NCBI GenBank assembly: GCA_947652605.1
Contig: OX393577.1
Location: 54,460,108-54,524,107 of the forward strand
From: Elmis aenea
Taxonomy: Eukaryota; Arthropoda; Insecta; Coleoptera; Elmidae
Direction: 5' to 3'
DNA length: 64,000 nt
Every line of letters starts with the position of its first letter. Positions within the stretch are counted from its first letter, which is position 1. Under the pieces are notes generated by a model. That model saw nothing but the letters and a program-made list of their open reading frames with translations, had not been told where the DNA came from and ran no database searches. Shown here piece after piece: positions 11,736 through 22,220 of the stretch. Both the position numbers and the translations under genes were made by a program.

Positions 11736-11875
11736 TGGTGCCTGTACACCTGAGAGTAAAGTACTCTCGAGAGTAGCGTCGCCAAGGATACAGCCAATCG
11801 CGAGTTACTCTCAGGGGCTGTATCCTTGGCGACGCTACTCTCGAGAGTACTTTACTCTCAGGTGTACAGGCACCA
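11736..11875. mobile_element. PIF/Harbinger-type palindromic MITE, perfect 60-bp arms
   Basis: TGGTGCCTGTACACCTGAG... at the left is matched base for base by its reverse complement at the right; the arms are 11736-11795 and 11816-11875 with a 20-bp loop. The flanks are TTA on both sides (11733-11735 and 11876-11878), the 3-bp duplication typical of PIF/Harbinger. The arms contain repeated ACTCTC/GAGAGT motifs. A diverged relative of one end lies at about 24680-24762, also bordered by TTA. Confidence 0.88.
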
Positions 11876-11878
11876 TTA

Positions 11879-12616
11879 GATCAATTTTATTTGTACTTGC
11901 TTACGGCACTTTTTTTTTGTAGAATGTAATAAATAATTCAGGTTCTTTTTATCACTTTCCATTTTCAAGATTTATTTTATTTAATCATTAGTCTTTCTAC
12001 CGTTAGGTGTAAGACTAAGGACGTGTGCACAATTGCCGGCGATAACTTTTCGATTTTTCGAGTGATATCACGAATACTGTGCACAAACGGAGCAATCAGG
12101 TTTAGATACATATTTATTATTACATTTTTAAGATATTACCCCTAATTTAATTTTTTCTTAAGGGCAGTCCAGTTGGCTTTGGAATAGTCAAATGTGTTTT
12201 TTTTTCTCTTTCTAATGATGTATTATTTGCTTTATTTTTTTATATAGATAAATAACTTAGAAAACCAAGAAAAGTAATTTTTGTCGATCACTTATCTATG
12301 AAAAAAAGAAACATCCAATTAAATGTTAAATGACAGTATCATTTGTCTGCGGTATCATTTATTAAAATTTTATATTTTTGTGTAATTCGATAGTTTTTGT
12401 AATAATTTTGTTATCATATAATAATGGCTACATTTACAAATAATGAAAAACTTTACATGTTGAATTGCTACATTCTTTGCCATAAAAACAATTTTTTCGT
12501 ACAGCATTTATGTGTAATGTTTTAGATGCATTTTTAAATTTTTCTATTTAGCTTTTTTTTAAGTGTGAGTCTCATTTTCCTATAACATTTAATTTCTATT
12601 CCTCTAGTACCTAATA
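11879..12616. other. AT-rich DNA with a relic of the CAGGGTGTCCCA group
   Basis: Sequence at about 12130-12260 (TTCTTAAGGGCAGTCCAG, then TTGGCTTTGGAATAGTCAAATG) is the reverse complement of 34365-34440 and matches the opposite arm near 34180-34250. It is therefore half of an old foldback. Nothing else recognised. Confidence 0.5.
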
Positions 12617-13347
12617 TACAGGCTGTCACACAAAAAACGCCGCAAGCTGTAACTCCGTTATTTGTGATCCGATTTTGGTGAACAAAAAATCAAATGAAAT
12701 GTCTGTTCAAATACTATAAACTGAATTGGATTTCAATTTTTTTCAAGGTCAACTTAAATGTCAAACGATAGTCAATTTTTGTTTTCCAAATGGCTTTTAC
12801 TAAATCTGGTAGACATTATTTTTCTGAATTCAATGATGTAATCATAAGTTCATTTTAGTGCAAAACTAATAAGAAATAAAAAATAAAAGTTTAACTAAAA
12901 TAGGTTAGGTTTCACAAAATTTTCAAGCATGCCGTGGAAAACAAAAAAATCTTAATCAACAAATTCATTTAAATACTGTCAGTGTGGTATTTAAATGACA
13001 TTGTTGATTAAGATTTTTTTGTTTTCCGCGAAAATTTTGTGAAACCTAACCTATTTTGGTTAAACTTTTATTTTTTATTTCTTATTAGTTTTGCACTAAA
13101 ATTAACTTATGATTACATCATTGAATTCAGAAAAATAATGTCTACCAGATTTAGTAAAAAAAAATAGATGGTCCAATTGGAAAAAAAATTGACTATCGTT
13201 TGACATTTAAGTTGACCTTGAAAAAAATTGAAATGCAATTCAGTTTATAGTATTTGAACAGACATTTCATTTGGTTTTTTGTTCACCAAAATCGGTCCAC
13301 AAATAACGGAGTTACAGCTTGCGGCGTTTTTTGTGTGACAACCTGTA
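12617..13347. mobile_element. Foldback element, TACAGGCTGTCACAC family, nearly full-length arms
   Basis: TACAGGCTGTCACACAAAA at the left is paired with TTTTGTGTGACAACCTGTA at the right. The arms cover almost the whole element (about 12617-12975 and 12990-13347) with only scattered mismatches and small indels, leaving a loop of a few tens of bases near 12982. The arms contain ACGATAGTCAATTTTT, a variant of the GATAGYYAACT motif seen in other foldbacks. A transcript would form a hairpin of roughly 350 bp. Confidence 0.9.
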
Positions 13348-14590
13348 TATTCTCACCAAAAATACATCTTACATTTTTATCAATACTTAGTCACCTTATT
13401 TTTGGCAGCCATAATGTCAACTCATTTATCTGTCAAGTACTGCTCACATACATAAGTGTAAGTATCTACTAGTAATAATAATTTTTATATTTTTACAACT
13501 GAAAAATCCATACCACACATGAACATTTGCCGAATGGTACATTCGATGCAAATATTTAAATCTATAAACAAGTCTGTGATTCTGTATTTTATGGTATTGT
13601 CTGTAGCCCTGCACAAACAATTATTAAATTATCTTTCTGAAACCTTTAAGATTAATTTTTTGGTAAAGAGTGCTAAAAATTGAGCATTTTTTAAATAACA
13701 TAATGAATTTATTTCACTTATGCAACGAGGTTTATACTTGACAATGGTTTTCGAAAAACTTCAACATTAATAAAAAGCTTTTATGCCTAGTTTGAGAAAA
13801 ACATTCATTTTCTGTTTTTGACTTTAAATTATTCTGGTGTCTTTTAAAAAAGGGGAATAATGTCTTTTAAACATATAGTTATAAAAATTTCGTATTTTTT
13901 GCTTTGTATTATGATAAAAAGTTTGTTCGGAACTATTTCTTTAAAAAAAAAAGTAAGCAAGGTGGGTATGATGTCCAGCATGTTGTCTATATCAATTTTC
14001 GACTGACTTGATTTGAATTTTACACAAAAAAAATACATTAAATTTACTACTTATCCCTTAAACAATATTTTACAATCTAAAAGAACATAATTTAAAACAT
14101 ACATCATGTGTTATTGCACTGATGGTTCGGTCAACTTTTAACATTAACAAAAGTTGAAAATATATGCTTACTATCGATAGAATTAATAATCTGAGCGATA
14201 CTCATAAAAACATCCACAGCAAAGTTAATTATCACCAATGATTCATTATCAATATACAAAAACAACTGTCAGATAAAATTGATCCTGATTTTATTGCAAT
14301 AATTAGTATCTGTGACTTGGTTAAATAATGCATAGCGAAAACATGAGTGTTTACGATATTGCAGAAAAACAACTCTCGTCCATTATTTGCTCAGTCTGTT
14401 TCAATTTTTGTTGTGCTGTTTACATGGAATTTATTAATGTGTAACAAAGCTTCCAATTCCGATCTAGGCCGGTATGTTTCAGTGTAAAAGCACGTATGTA
14501 AGGGATTTTGTGTGTGTAGTATGTAAGATTTAGTGTATTTCAAACAAATTGTTAATAACATGATGAAGAAAATAAATGTATGTTCTAAAA
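13348..14590. other. AT-rich DNA, nothing recognised
   Basis: No repeat boundaries, RNA gene or exon-like segment supported on either strand. A duplicated ~170-bp host segment begins near 14565 (see the entry at 14565). Confidence 0.4.
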
Positions 14591-15187
14591 TACAGGGTGT
14601 GTAAAAATTGGCGGAAGCGCTACACGTGGCGATGTTCTTCGTAAAATTCTAAGTCGAAAATCTTGATACGAAAATGTTGTACCATGCTTGCTGTGTCTGC
14701 AAGAGGTCCTCAAAGTTTTGACATTTAGTCCTTTATTAAGCGTTATTATTTAATATTTGCAAATGAAAAAGCTGCAATTTGGAATAAAAATAAATTTCGA
14801 ATAGTATTTTTTCCTAGATATTGTGTTCTTCCTTTCAAAAATTGGTGTTGAAAATATGTTAATCACTGATTTGAATGAAAATAATACATATGGCAACATT
14901 GTCATTAGCTGTCATCTCTGTTTTTCTCGTAATTATTTCTAGTTTGTGTTTTACGATACCCAAAAGTTTGCAGCTATGTTTACGAACTGAAGGCTTTCAG
15001 TTCGAACAAAAATTGTAAATGCCCAAGTAAATCAATGTATGCCATGTTGCCAATTTTTTTTTCTTTAAATGGTTCCTGAGGCCATAGGAAGCATGGTACA
15101 ACATTTTTTTATCAAGATTTTCGACTTAGAATTTCATAAAGAACATCGCCACGTGTAGCGCTTCCGCCAATTTTTACACACCCTGTA
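14591..15187. mobile_element. Foldback element, TACAGGGTGTGTAAAAATTGG family
   Basis: The ends TACAGGGTGTGTAAAAATTG and CAATTTTTACACACCCTGTA are perfect; the arms extend about 120 bp through GGCGGAAGCGCTACACGTGG. The site is flanked by TA, and the empty copy at about 19010 retains a single TA at the equivalent position, consistent with Tc1/mariner-like TA duplication. The same family at 20552-22220 is interrupted by an hAT element. Noncoding. Confidence 0.9.
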
Positions 15188-15325
15188 TAATAGATTTCTA
15201 TTTTTTTCTAATAACTATTTTAATAACATCCTACATCTGGCTTAAGTAGTTTAAAACATTAAGTTATTATTTATTTATTTATTTATCCGAACCTCTTTTA
15301 CCTTTCAGTGTAGAGGTTTTGGGGT

Positions 15326-18300
15326 TCATCCTAGCCTTTTCTTGCATACGTCTTTCCATTTTTTCCTGTCCTTTGCGATCTCACTGGCACTGTTCCACTC
15401 GCTGTCCCTCTTCGCTAATACCTCCGACACTTGGTTATCCCACGTTTTTCTGGGCCGTCCTCTTCCTTTTTTCTTCACCTTAACTTTCCATACTTTCTTT
15501 GCCGTCCTTGTGTCCGGCATCCTCACCATGTGTCCCCACCAACTTAGCTGCTTTCTTTCTATCTTTTCTTGTAATGACTCTACTCCCAGGCGCTCTCTTA
15601 TTATTTCAGTCTTTATTCTGTCCCTCTTTGTTACCCCTAGTGTCCTTCTCAGGAATTTCATCTCGCATGCTGTCAACATGGATTTATGTCTCTCTGTTAG
15701 ATTCCATGACTCTGCTCCATATACCAAGACTGGTACAAAAACTGTGTTGTATATCTTAATTTTTGTCGGTCCACTAACTTCCCTCTTATTTATAAAAGGC
15801 TTTTGCAATGCATAGAATACCCTGTTTGCCGCGTTTATACGGTTGTTTATCTCCCTATCCATGTATCCATCGTTCTCTATCATCGAACCCAGATATTTTA
15901 TGCATTCCACTTGTCTTATTGTATCATTATCGATCGTTATCTGAGTATCCATGCCTGCATCTCCCACCACCATTATTTCTGTCTTATTTATGTTCATCTT
16001 CATGTTGTATTCGTCTAACTCTGTTTTCCAACGTCTTATATTTTCTACTAGGTTCTTCTTGGAAGCGGCACATAGTATGAGGTCATCAGCATACATTAAT
16101 TCTTTAACTTCAACTGGTTGTAAGTTTCTGTATCCTATGGCTACTCCTTTCGTCCTATTTTTTACCTCCTTTGTTACCTCATCCATGATTACAATAAATA
16201 ACAGCGGGCTCAGTACGCTGCCTTGCCTGACTCCCTTTTTAGTTACAATGGCTTTTGTACTATAGTTTTTAATTCTAATTATGTTACTTGTTCTCTTGTA
16301 GATACTTTTTATGGCTTCAGTTAGCTCTTTTGGTGTCCCTCTTCTTTCCAACACATTCCATATTTTTGCTCTATCTACCGAATCAAAGGCCTTTTGAATG
16401 TCTATAGCACACGTATATATTTTCTCCCCTTTTCTTATTGTTTTTTCGCTAATTTGTCGCAATGTGAAAATCCACTCTTGGGCATTCCTTCCTTTTCTAA
16501 AACCGGCTTGAGTGTCTTCAAGCACCGGCTCGATTATAGTCCTCAGCCTCTTTTCCAGTATTCTTCATATACTTTATTGGCCATACATAATAACGATATG
16601 CCCCTGTAGTTTTCACATACCATTTTATCACCTCGTTTGTGTAGCGGAATTACAATAGCTGTTTCCCACCTACTTGGAATCCTCTTATCCTGCCATGTCT
16701 TATTTAGTATTTGTTTCAATATTTTTTCCCCCTCTTCTCCCATCTTCTTTAACATTTCGGGTTTAATGTTATCAATTCCAGCGGCCTTTCCATTTTTTAA
16801 CATCCTTAGTGCAACTTTGACTTCTTCTGACGAGATTTCCTCTTGGTATTCATTTAGCACTCTAGCCATTTTTCCTTGATTGTTGATCCTTTCTTCCGTT
16901 TCATCTATCTGTTCTGTTCCTTCCAACACTTCACTAAAATATTCTTGCCATCTTTCTTTTATTTCTTCCTCGCCCTTTAACAACTTGCCACTGTTATCTT
17001 TCACCCATTGTATGTTCGGTCCTTTCTCCCTTCTGAGTCCTTTTAGCATAGTATATAGTTTCTTTCCATTTCCTTCTCCTCCTTTTTCCAGCTCTTCTCC
17101 AAACTTTTCCCATGCTTCGTTTTTCGCCTTCCAAACTTTTTCTTTCACCAATCTTCTCTGCCACTGATACCCAGCATAGTCCTCTTTTGATTTTGATGTG
17201 AGATACTTTCGCCAGCACTTCTTTTTCCTTTCTACTGCCTGCCTTACTTCGTTATTCCACCATGGCGTTTGCTTCTTCCTGTTGGATTTCTTTACCACAC
17301 CACACACTTTCTCTGCTGCTTTAATTATCGCTTCCTCAAAACTATTCCACATCTGTTCCAGTTCATCCGACAACTAGTCGTTTCTTCTTGCTTCCAACTC
17401 TTTCCTCACCTCAACTTGGTATTTCCTTATGTACTCTTCATTTAATAGCTTGTAACTTCTTATGCTCTTGTGTTCTATCTTTTCCGAGCAATCCAGCTTA
17501 TTTATACTCTCCTTCCATTGTAACTTTGCTTCCACCAAATAATGGTCACTTCCTATTTCAAATTGCCGTTTTACCCTTACATCCTTTACTTTTTTACGAT
17601 CTGTTTTCTTCATTGCTAGTAAGTCTACTATCGACCTTTCGTCTCTGCTCTCCACTACTCTTGTATACTTGTGTATCTCTGCATGCTCAAACACGGTATT
17701 TGCCACGAAAAGATCATTTACTATGCAGAAATCTATTATTCTTCGCCCATTCGTGTTCAATGCACTTTCCCCATACCTTCCCACTGTTTTCTCAGCTGCC
17801 CTTACATTATTTCCTACCCTTCCATTAAAGTCTCCACCAATAATGAAACTGTCCTTAATACTGTCCACATGTTCTTGCAGACTCACCCAAAATTTATCTT
17901 TTTCTGCCTTAGTGTCCGATTCGTTAGGAGCATACACAATTATTATCTGCACTATTTCTTTCTTTTCCACTTCGTATTGTACGCTCATTAACCTTTCACT
18001 AATTAATTCCCAACTTTTAATACTTTTTAGATTATTTCTGTGTATTAAACACGCTACCCCAGCTTGCCCCCACACATGCTTCTCCACTCCTGAGTAAAAT
18101 AACCCATGACCACCTGTTACTATTTTAAACCCTTTCTCTTTTAATTTCGTTTCTGTAATGATCAATAATTGTACCTTTGCCTCCTCAAATTCCTTCACCA
18201 ATTCTTCCTCCTTATCCTTTATCCCCCTGATGTTCCAAATACCTAATTTCCAATCTTTACATTCCTTTTCCTTATTCATTTTCCTGTCCTTTGCATTGTC

Positions 18301-18384
18301 CGTCCTCTTACTTATCGCATCCGGGGGGTTCGCTAGTTTTTTTTGATGTACTTCAATTCCTGAGTCCCTTGGTTCCATTTCCAA
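15326..18384 (-). pseudogene. LINE ORF2: apurinic-type endonuclease and reverse transcriptase, broken
   Basis: The endonuclease part (17374-18384) shows KLGIWNIRG, the catalytic-type ETKL, GGDFNGRVG and the terminal GSDHYLVEAKL block, in APE/Exo III order. It ends at an in-frame TAG (17374-17376), beyond which the same frame continues to 16543. That segment holds RIPSRWETAIVIPLHKRGD and ENYRGISLL, the start of the RT. A one-base deletion near 16555-16565 shifts the frame. The rest (15326-16525) has QAGFRKGRN, DIQKAFDSVDR (motif A), GVRQGSVLSPLLF (motif B), the catalytic YADD at residues 145-148 of that segment, and IKYLGSMIENDG. The C-terminus carries WWGHMVRMPD and GRGRPRKTW, typical of insect endonuclease-RT proteins. 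One stop and one frameshift mean it is inactive but not old. Confidence 0.93.
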
Positions 18385-18902
18385 ATTTCCTCGTCAATTA
18401 TTAGTTTTTGATAACCAACTTTAACCTTTTTTCCTTTTACTCTCTCTTCTTGCGCAATTTTCCTGATATTTGCTTGTATTTCTCTTTCCTGTTTAGTCAT
18501 GTCATCATTTATATAGATATTTTCTCCTCTCATATTTTTTAATTTACTTTTGTTTTTCATTACGGTAATCTTATCTTCCATACTATTAAATTCGATCCAG
18601 CAGGTTTTGTGTCCAATTTTCTTTGCCTTGTTTATTTTCACTGTGATTCCCAGTTCTTTCTCTATGAAGTTTGCCATTTTTTCTTCTGTAGTGTTTTGGT
18701 CGCTGTCATGCATTTGTAGGCCCTGAACTATTGCATTTTTTCTTCGTTTTTCCCCTTCGAGCTTTTCTATTCTTTCATTAGTCCGAAAGACCTCTTTCTT
18801 CAGATCATCTACTTCTTTCGTAACCCTTTCATTAACTTCCTTTAGTTTTTTAAATTCTTCTTTGGTTTCCCTCTGTTCGACTCTTAGTTCATTTATTTCA
18901 CG
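18333..18902 (-). pseudogene. LINE ORF1 protein, 5'-truncated (coiled coil plus RRM-like domain)
   Basis: Open from the 5' edge of the LINE to a stop at 18333-18335. The first ~60 residues are a charged heptad-type coiled coil (ELRVEQRETKEEFKKLKEV, then VDDLKKEVFRTNERIEKLE). A domain beginning NAIVQGL and including ITVKINKAKKIGHKTCWIEF follows; its pattern resembles the RRM-like and C-terminal domains of nucleic-acid-binding LINE ORF1 proteins. The 3' end overlaps the start of ORF2 by about 52 nt in a different frame, suggesting coupled or re-initiated translation in the parent element. The internal Met at 18713 is unlikely to be the native start, since the open frame extends upstream of it. 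No stop interrupts what remains. Confidence 0.82.
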
Positions 18903-19130
18903 TTTTTATTATTTATTTTAAATATGAAAATGTCTACTTCTTGCATAACAACATTTGACTAATTCCTGCTTTTCTTTAATATAAATGAGTTTAAATAAAT
19001 ATATGTTCTAAAATAAAATGGATTTTTTTATTTTTCTAATAACTATTTTAGGAACCATTCTACATTTGGCTTACAGTTTAAAACATTAAGTTATTATTTA
19101 AAATATTAAAATGTTTACATCTCTCTTTAA

Positions 19131-20337
19131 CAAAACCTTAATCTTTTCACAAGCGAGTAGGTATGTTCTTTTTTAAATCAGATTAGCCCTGGACTTATGC
19201 AATTTTTTGTTAATAAAATATTATTAACGAAAGCTGTCACAACTAAATTCATTATCAGAAATTATTTTTGTGGTAGTCGAAGTCAGTTATTTGGATGAAA
19301 ACTTTGACTGGAAGTGTTTAATCCTTAAATTGAAAAATTTTCTCTTTTGTATATATTTTTGGTTCTTGAAGACATCCTTATTGAAAAAATTCTCTAATTC
19401 TTATATGATAGTAAACATATTAAATTTAAAAAAAGCTATTTTACAAGAATATATTATAGAGAGTCGAAAGCAAATTTTAAACACACCAATTCTTGCATTA
19501 ATAGAAAGAAAGGTTATATTTAAGAAAAAAATTGGAAGACTGTACAATTTTTATTGTTGGAGAAATATGTAATAAAACTATTTAAAAAATTATTTTATTT
19601 GTTTTCAATCAACACTTGCTTATCCCATATTACACTGTTAATGGTTTTATTAATTAAAATTCAATCGATTTTATAAAAAATAATCATCTACATACACAGT
19701 TATCCTATTTTACATATTAAGATTTAGTATAAAACATTGTCACATAGCTAGACTTAACACGTACCGTGTACACTAATTTAATTTTTTACCGGTTTCATTT
19801 TAAAACATTGCTATTTAAAGTAACACATCTTTAAATATAATTAACAAAACACTGTTCTACAAATTATACAACTGTACAATGCTAAACAGTTCCATGAAAT
19901 GTAAACAAAAGTATATCGGTAGACTATAGCTGAATAGTTTACTGATAAGTAGTTCGCTTTATATTTTACGTAAAAGTAATGATAAAATTCATTTATTATG
20001 ATGTAATTTTTGTAAGTTGCATTAAAATAATAACTATAATTAAAATTCATTTGTTGAGGATATTTCTTATAAAATTACCATGAAAAACATTTTTAATGTT
20101 ACGTAAGTATTCTCTTCATGAAATGAATTATAACATTTATTTGTTATAAAAATTAACAAGAAATATTGTTAATAAACAATCATTTTAAATTGTAACGATT
20201 TTCTATAATTTTATAAATTTTTATTAGAAAAAAGTATATTTATTTAGAATTAGGGCATTGAGCCAAAACCTTTTCAATTTCTATTTTAACAGCCCATGTC
20301 TATGATTTAATAGATTGTATTACTTATTTCATAACTA
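19131..20337. other. AT-rich DNA, nothing recognised
   Basis: A 100-codon open frame at 19270-19572 starts with GTG-like context and is Lys/Ile/Leu/Phe rich with no domain. I do not consider it a gene. Nothing else seen. Confidence 0.4.
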
Positions 20338-20551
20338 TACAGGGTGATTCAGTTCAATAAACAAAAAGTATACCATGAAATTTCAAAACAAAAAGTTGCT
20401 ATTGTCAGTCTTCCATCGAAGAAAAAACATTTGAACATCATTCGATAGAGAATGTTCCACGATTTACAAAAATATAAGGTTTATGAGGGGTTTCTCCTAA
20501 AATAACAAAGTTATAGGGGTGCGAACTGTATTTTCAACTTGTTCAGCGATT
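20338..20551. mobile_element. Degraded relative of the CCGGGTGATTCAG foldback family
   Basis: Starts TACAGGGTGATTCAGTTCA. At about 20440-20525 it repeats the arm of the 1237-1650 element (GATAGAGAATGTTCC, ATATAAGG, AAAGTTATAGGGGTGCGA). The right terminus is eroded and it abuts the next element. Confidence 0.6.
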
Positions 20552-20815
20552 ATACAGGGTGTGTTTAAATTGGCGGAAGCGCTATACGTGACGATGTTCT
20601 TCGTATAATTCTAATATTAGTACAAAAATGTTGTACCATGCTTCCTATGGAATCAGGAATCATTTAAAGAAAAAAAAATGGCAACATGGCATACAATGAT
20701 TTGCGTTTCGACATTTTTTTATCAGCAATTTTTACTTAGGTATTCATAATTTTTGTTCGATCTGAAAGCCTTCAGTTCGTAAACATAGCTGCAAACTTTT
20801 AGGTATCGTCTAACA

Positions 20816-21857
20816 CAGGGATTCCCACCCTGTGCCCGCGGGCGCATATTTGCATGCGCCCGCTACAAAGTGTTAAAATAACAGGGAAAAACAATAAAAT
20901 CTTAAAAGTAAGGAAATAAAAAGTTGCTTTAGTTTTTAAAATCTCGCTAGATTTAGCGAAAAATTCGCTAAATTTTCAGCACTGACCGCAGTCCATCCCC
21001 ACCCCACCTGTAATACTACGACATTGATATCCTAGTTTTACACTACGATACCAACATAAATTGGTTGTTTTTTTTCGGTCTGAAGTTAGTTAGCGAGCAT
21101 CAATCATTTTCGATCACCCGATATACCGCCTGTATGTACAGGGTGGTCCAAATTCGATGGGATTACATGGGTATCTCGCTTAACAGTCAAGATAGTGAAA
21201 CAGTTAAATTGCCAAAAATGTGCAGTTTTTTGGGACCAACTCAGAACGTCAAATATATTCTATCATTTCCTGTTTTTTTTTTGTTTTCACAGCCTACTTT
21301 TTGTTTTTCATTTTTTTTTAAATTTAAAAACCCTTGTAACTTGTAAAAATAAATACATCAACTAACTCTTATATATTTGGAACGGAAAAAAATTAGGAAT
21401 TTAAATAGGTCATAGCCAACTATAGCTTCTTTTTAAAAAAGGTAAGTTTGTGTCATAACTTTTTAACGGCGAGTGCAAAAATTTTTTTAAAAATAATTTC
21501 GAAATCTACATAAAAACATCTAAAAATAATCTTTATAATCTTTTTCAATACTTACAACAATAAAAGAGATATGACACATTATAAATATAACAAAAAAACA
21601 GTTTTTTTCAAATAACTCAAAAACCGGAAATGATAAAATATTTTTGAAAACGGTTCTGTGTTTGTCTCAAAAACTGCACATTTTTGGTAATGCAACCGTT
21701 TATCTATCTTGAATATTAAGCAAGATACCCATGCAATCGCATCGAATCTGGACCACCCTGTACATAATAATTGTTTTTTTTTTAAACCGACTGGCGCTCG
21801 CCACTATTTTTCTCAATCGCGATTGCGCCCGCGCCACAATAAGGTTGCGAACCCCTG
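20816..21857. mobile_element. hAT-type element with perfect 8-bp target duplication, itself interrupted
   Basis: The termini CAGGGATTCCCACC and CGAACCCCTG resemble each other as an imperfect hAT inverted repeat. The flanking 8-mers GTCTAACA (20808-20815 and 21858-21865) are identical. Subterminal regions are GC-rich with GCGCCCGC/GCGGGCGC motifs at both ends. The interior carries another foldback (21137-21762). The remaining interior has no transposase, so it is non-autonomous. Confidence 0.88.
21137..21762. mobile_element. Foldback element, TACAGGGTGGTCCAAATTCGATGGG family, innermost of a nest
   Basis: The left end, TACAGGGTGGTCCA then ATTCGATGGGATTACATGGG, is mirrored at the right by CCCATGCAATCGCATCGAAT then CTGGACCACCCTGTA. 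Arms run about 130 bp and include TATCTCGCTTAA. The loop at 21370-21475 contains GGTCATAGCCAACTATAGCT and GTTTGTGTCATAACTTTTTAA, the module shared with 53531, 1966 and others. A TA repeat flanks the element. Noncoding. Confidence 0.9.
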
Positions 21858-22220
21858 GTCTAACACAAACTAGAAATAATATGAGAAAAACATAGACGAC
21901 AGCTAATGACAATGTTGCCATGTGTAAAATTTTCATTCAAATCAGTGATTAACATATTTTCAAAACCAATTTTTGAAAGGAAAAACACAATATGTTGGAA
22001 AAAATACTATTCGAAATTTATTTTTATTCCAAATCGCAGCCTTTTCATTAAAAAATATAAAATAATAACGCTTTTTAAAGGACATAATGTCAAAACTTTG
22101 AGGACCTCTTGCAGACACAGCAAGCATAGTACAACATTTTTGTATTAAGATTTTCGACTTAGAATTTTACGAAGAACATCGCCACGTGTAGCGCTTCCGC
22201 CAATGTATACACACCCTGTA

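Larger units (their letters stand above)
15277..18905 (-). mobile_element. 5'-truncated LINE (RTE/CR1-like endonuclease-RT retrotransposon)
   Basis: Read on the minus strand it contains the end of ORF1, an ORF2 with apurinic-type endonuclease and reverse transcriptase, a short 3' UTR of about 40 bp and a 3' tail of tandem AAAT/ATAA units (15265-15288). The 13-bp string TTATTATTTATTT flanks both ends (15264-15276 and 18906-18918), fitting a target duplication, although low-complexity AT makes this less certain. ORF1 is open up to the 5' boundary, showing 5' truncation. The short 3' UTR and microsatellite tail favour an RTE-like clade; phylogeny would be needed to be sure. Confidence 0.9.
14565..19130. 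repeat. ~170-bp host segment, tandemly duplicated; first copy split by two insertions
   Basis: Copy A (AAATGTATGTTCTAAAATA at about 14571-14592, CTAATAACTATTTTAATAACATCC at about 15208-15231, GTTTAAAACATTAAGTTATT at 15249-15268, then 18906-18960) matches copy B at about 18985-19130 block by block and in order. Copy A is interrupted by a foldback at 14591-15187 and a LINE at 15277-18905. Copy B lacks both. Removing the insertions leaves a repeat period of roughly 170 bp. Confidence 0.75.
20552..22220. mobile_element. Foldback, second copy of the 14591 family, split by an hAT element
   Basis: Left arm 20552-20815 and right arm 21866-22220 match the uninterrupted copy at 14591-15187 (TACAGGGTGTGT...GGCGGAAGCGCTA and its complement CGCTTCCGCC...ACACACCCTGTA). 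Reading across the insertion point restores the continuity seen in the 14591 copy (the ...ATCGTCTAACACAAACTAG... region), which confirms the nesting. Noncoding. Confidence 0.9.

Noticed and set aside
12901..12912. TAGGTTAGGTT as telomere repeat
   Set aside because: Only about two units, repeated in the inverted arm of a foldback; element sequence rather than telomeric.
15342..18346. Many plus-strand open frames between 15.3 and 18.4 kb
   Set aside because: They lie opposite the LINE ORF2, are low-complexity Leu/Ser/Phe/Cys rich, and are antisense shadows.
19270..19572. 100-codon plus-strand open frame
   Set aside because: Non-ATG start, composition dictated by AT richness, no domain.
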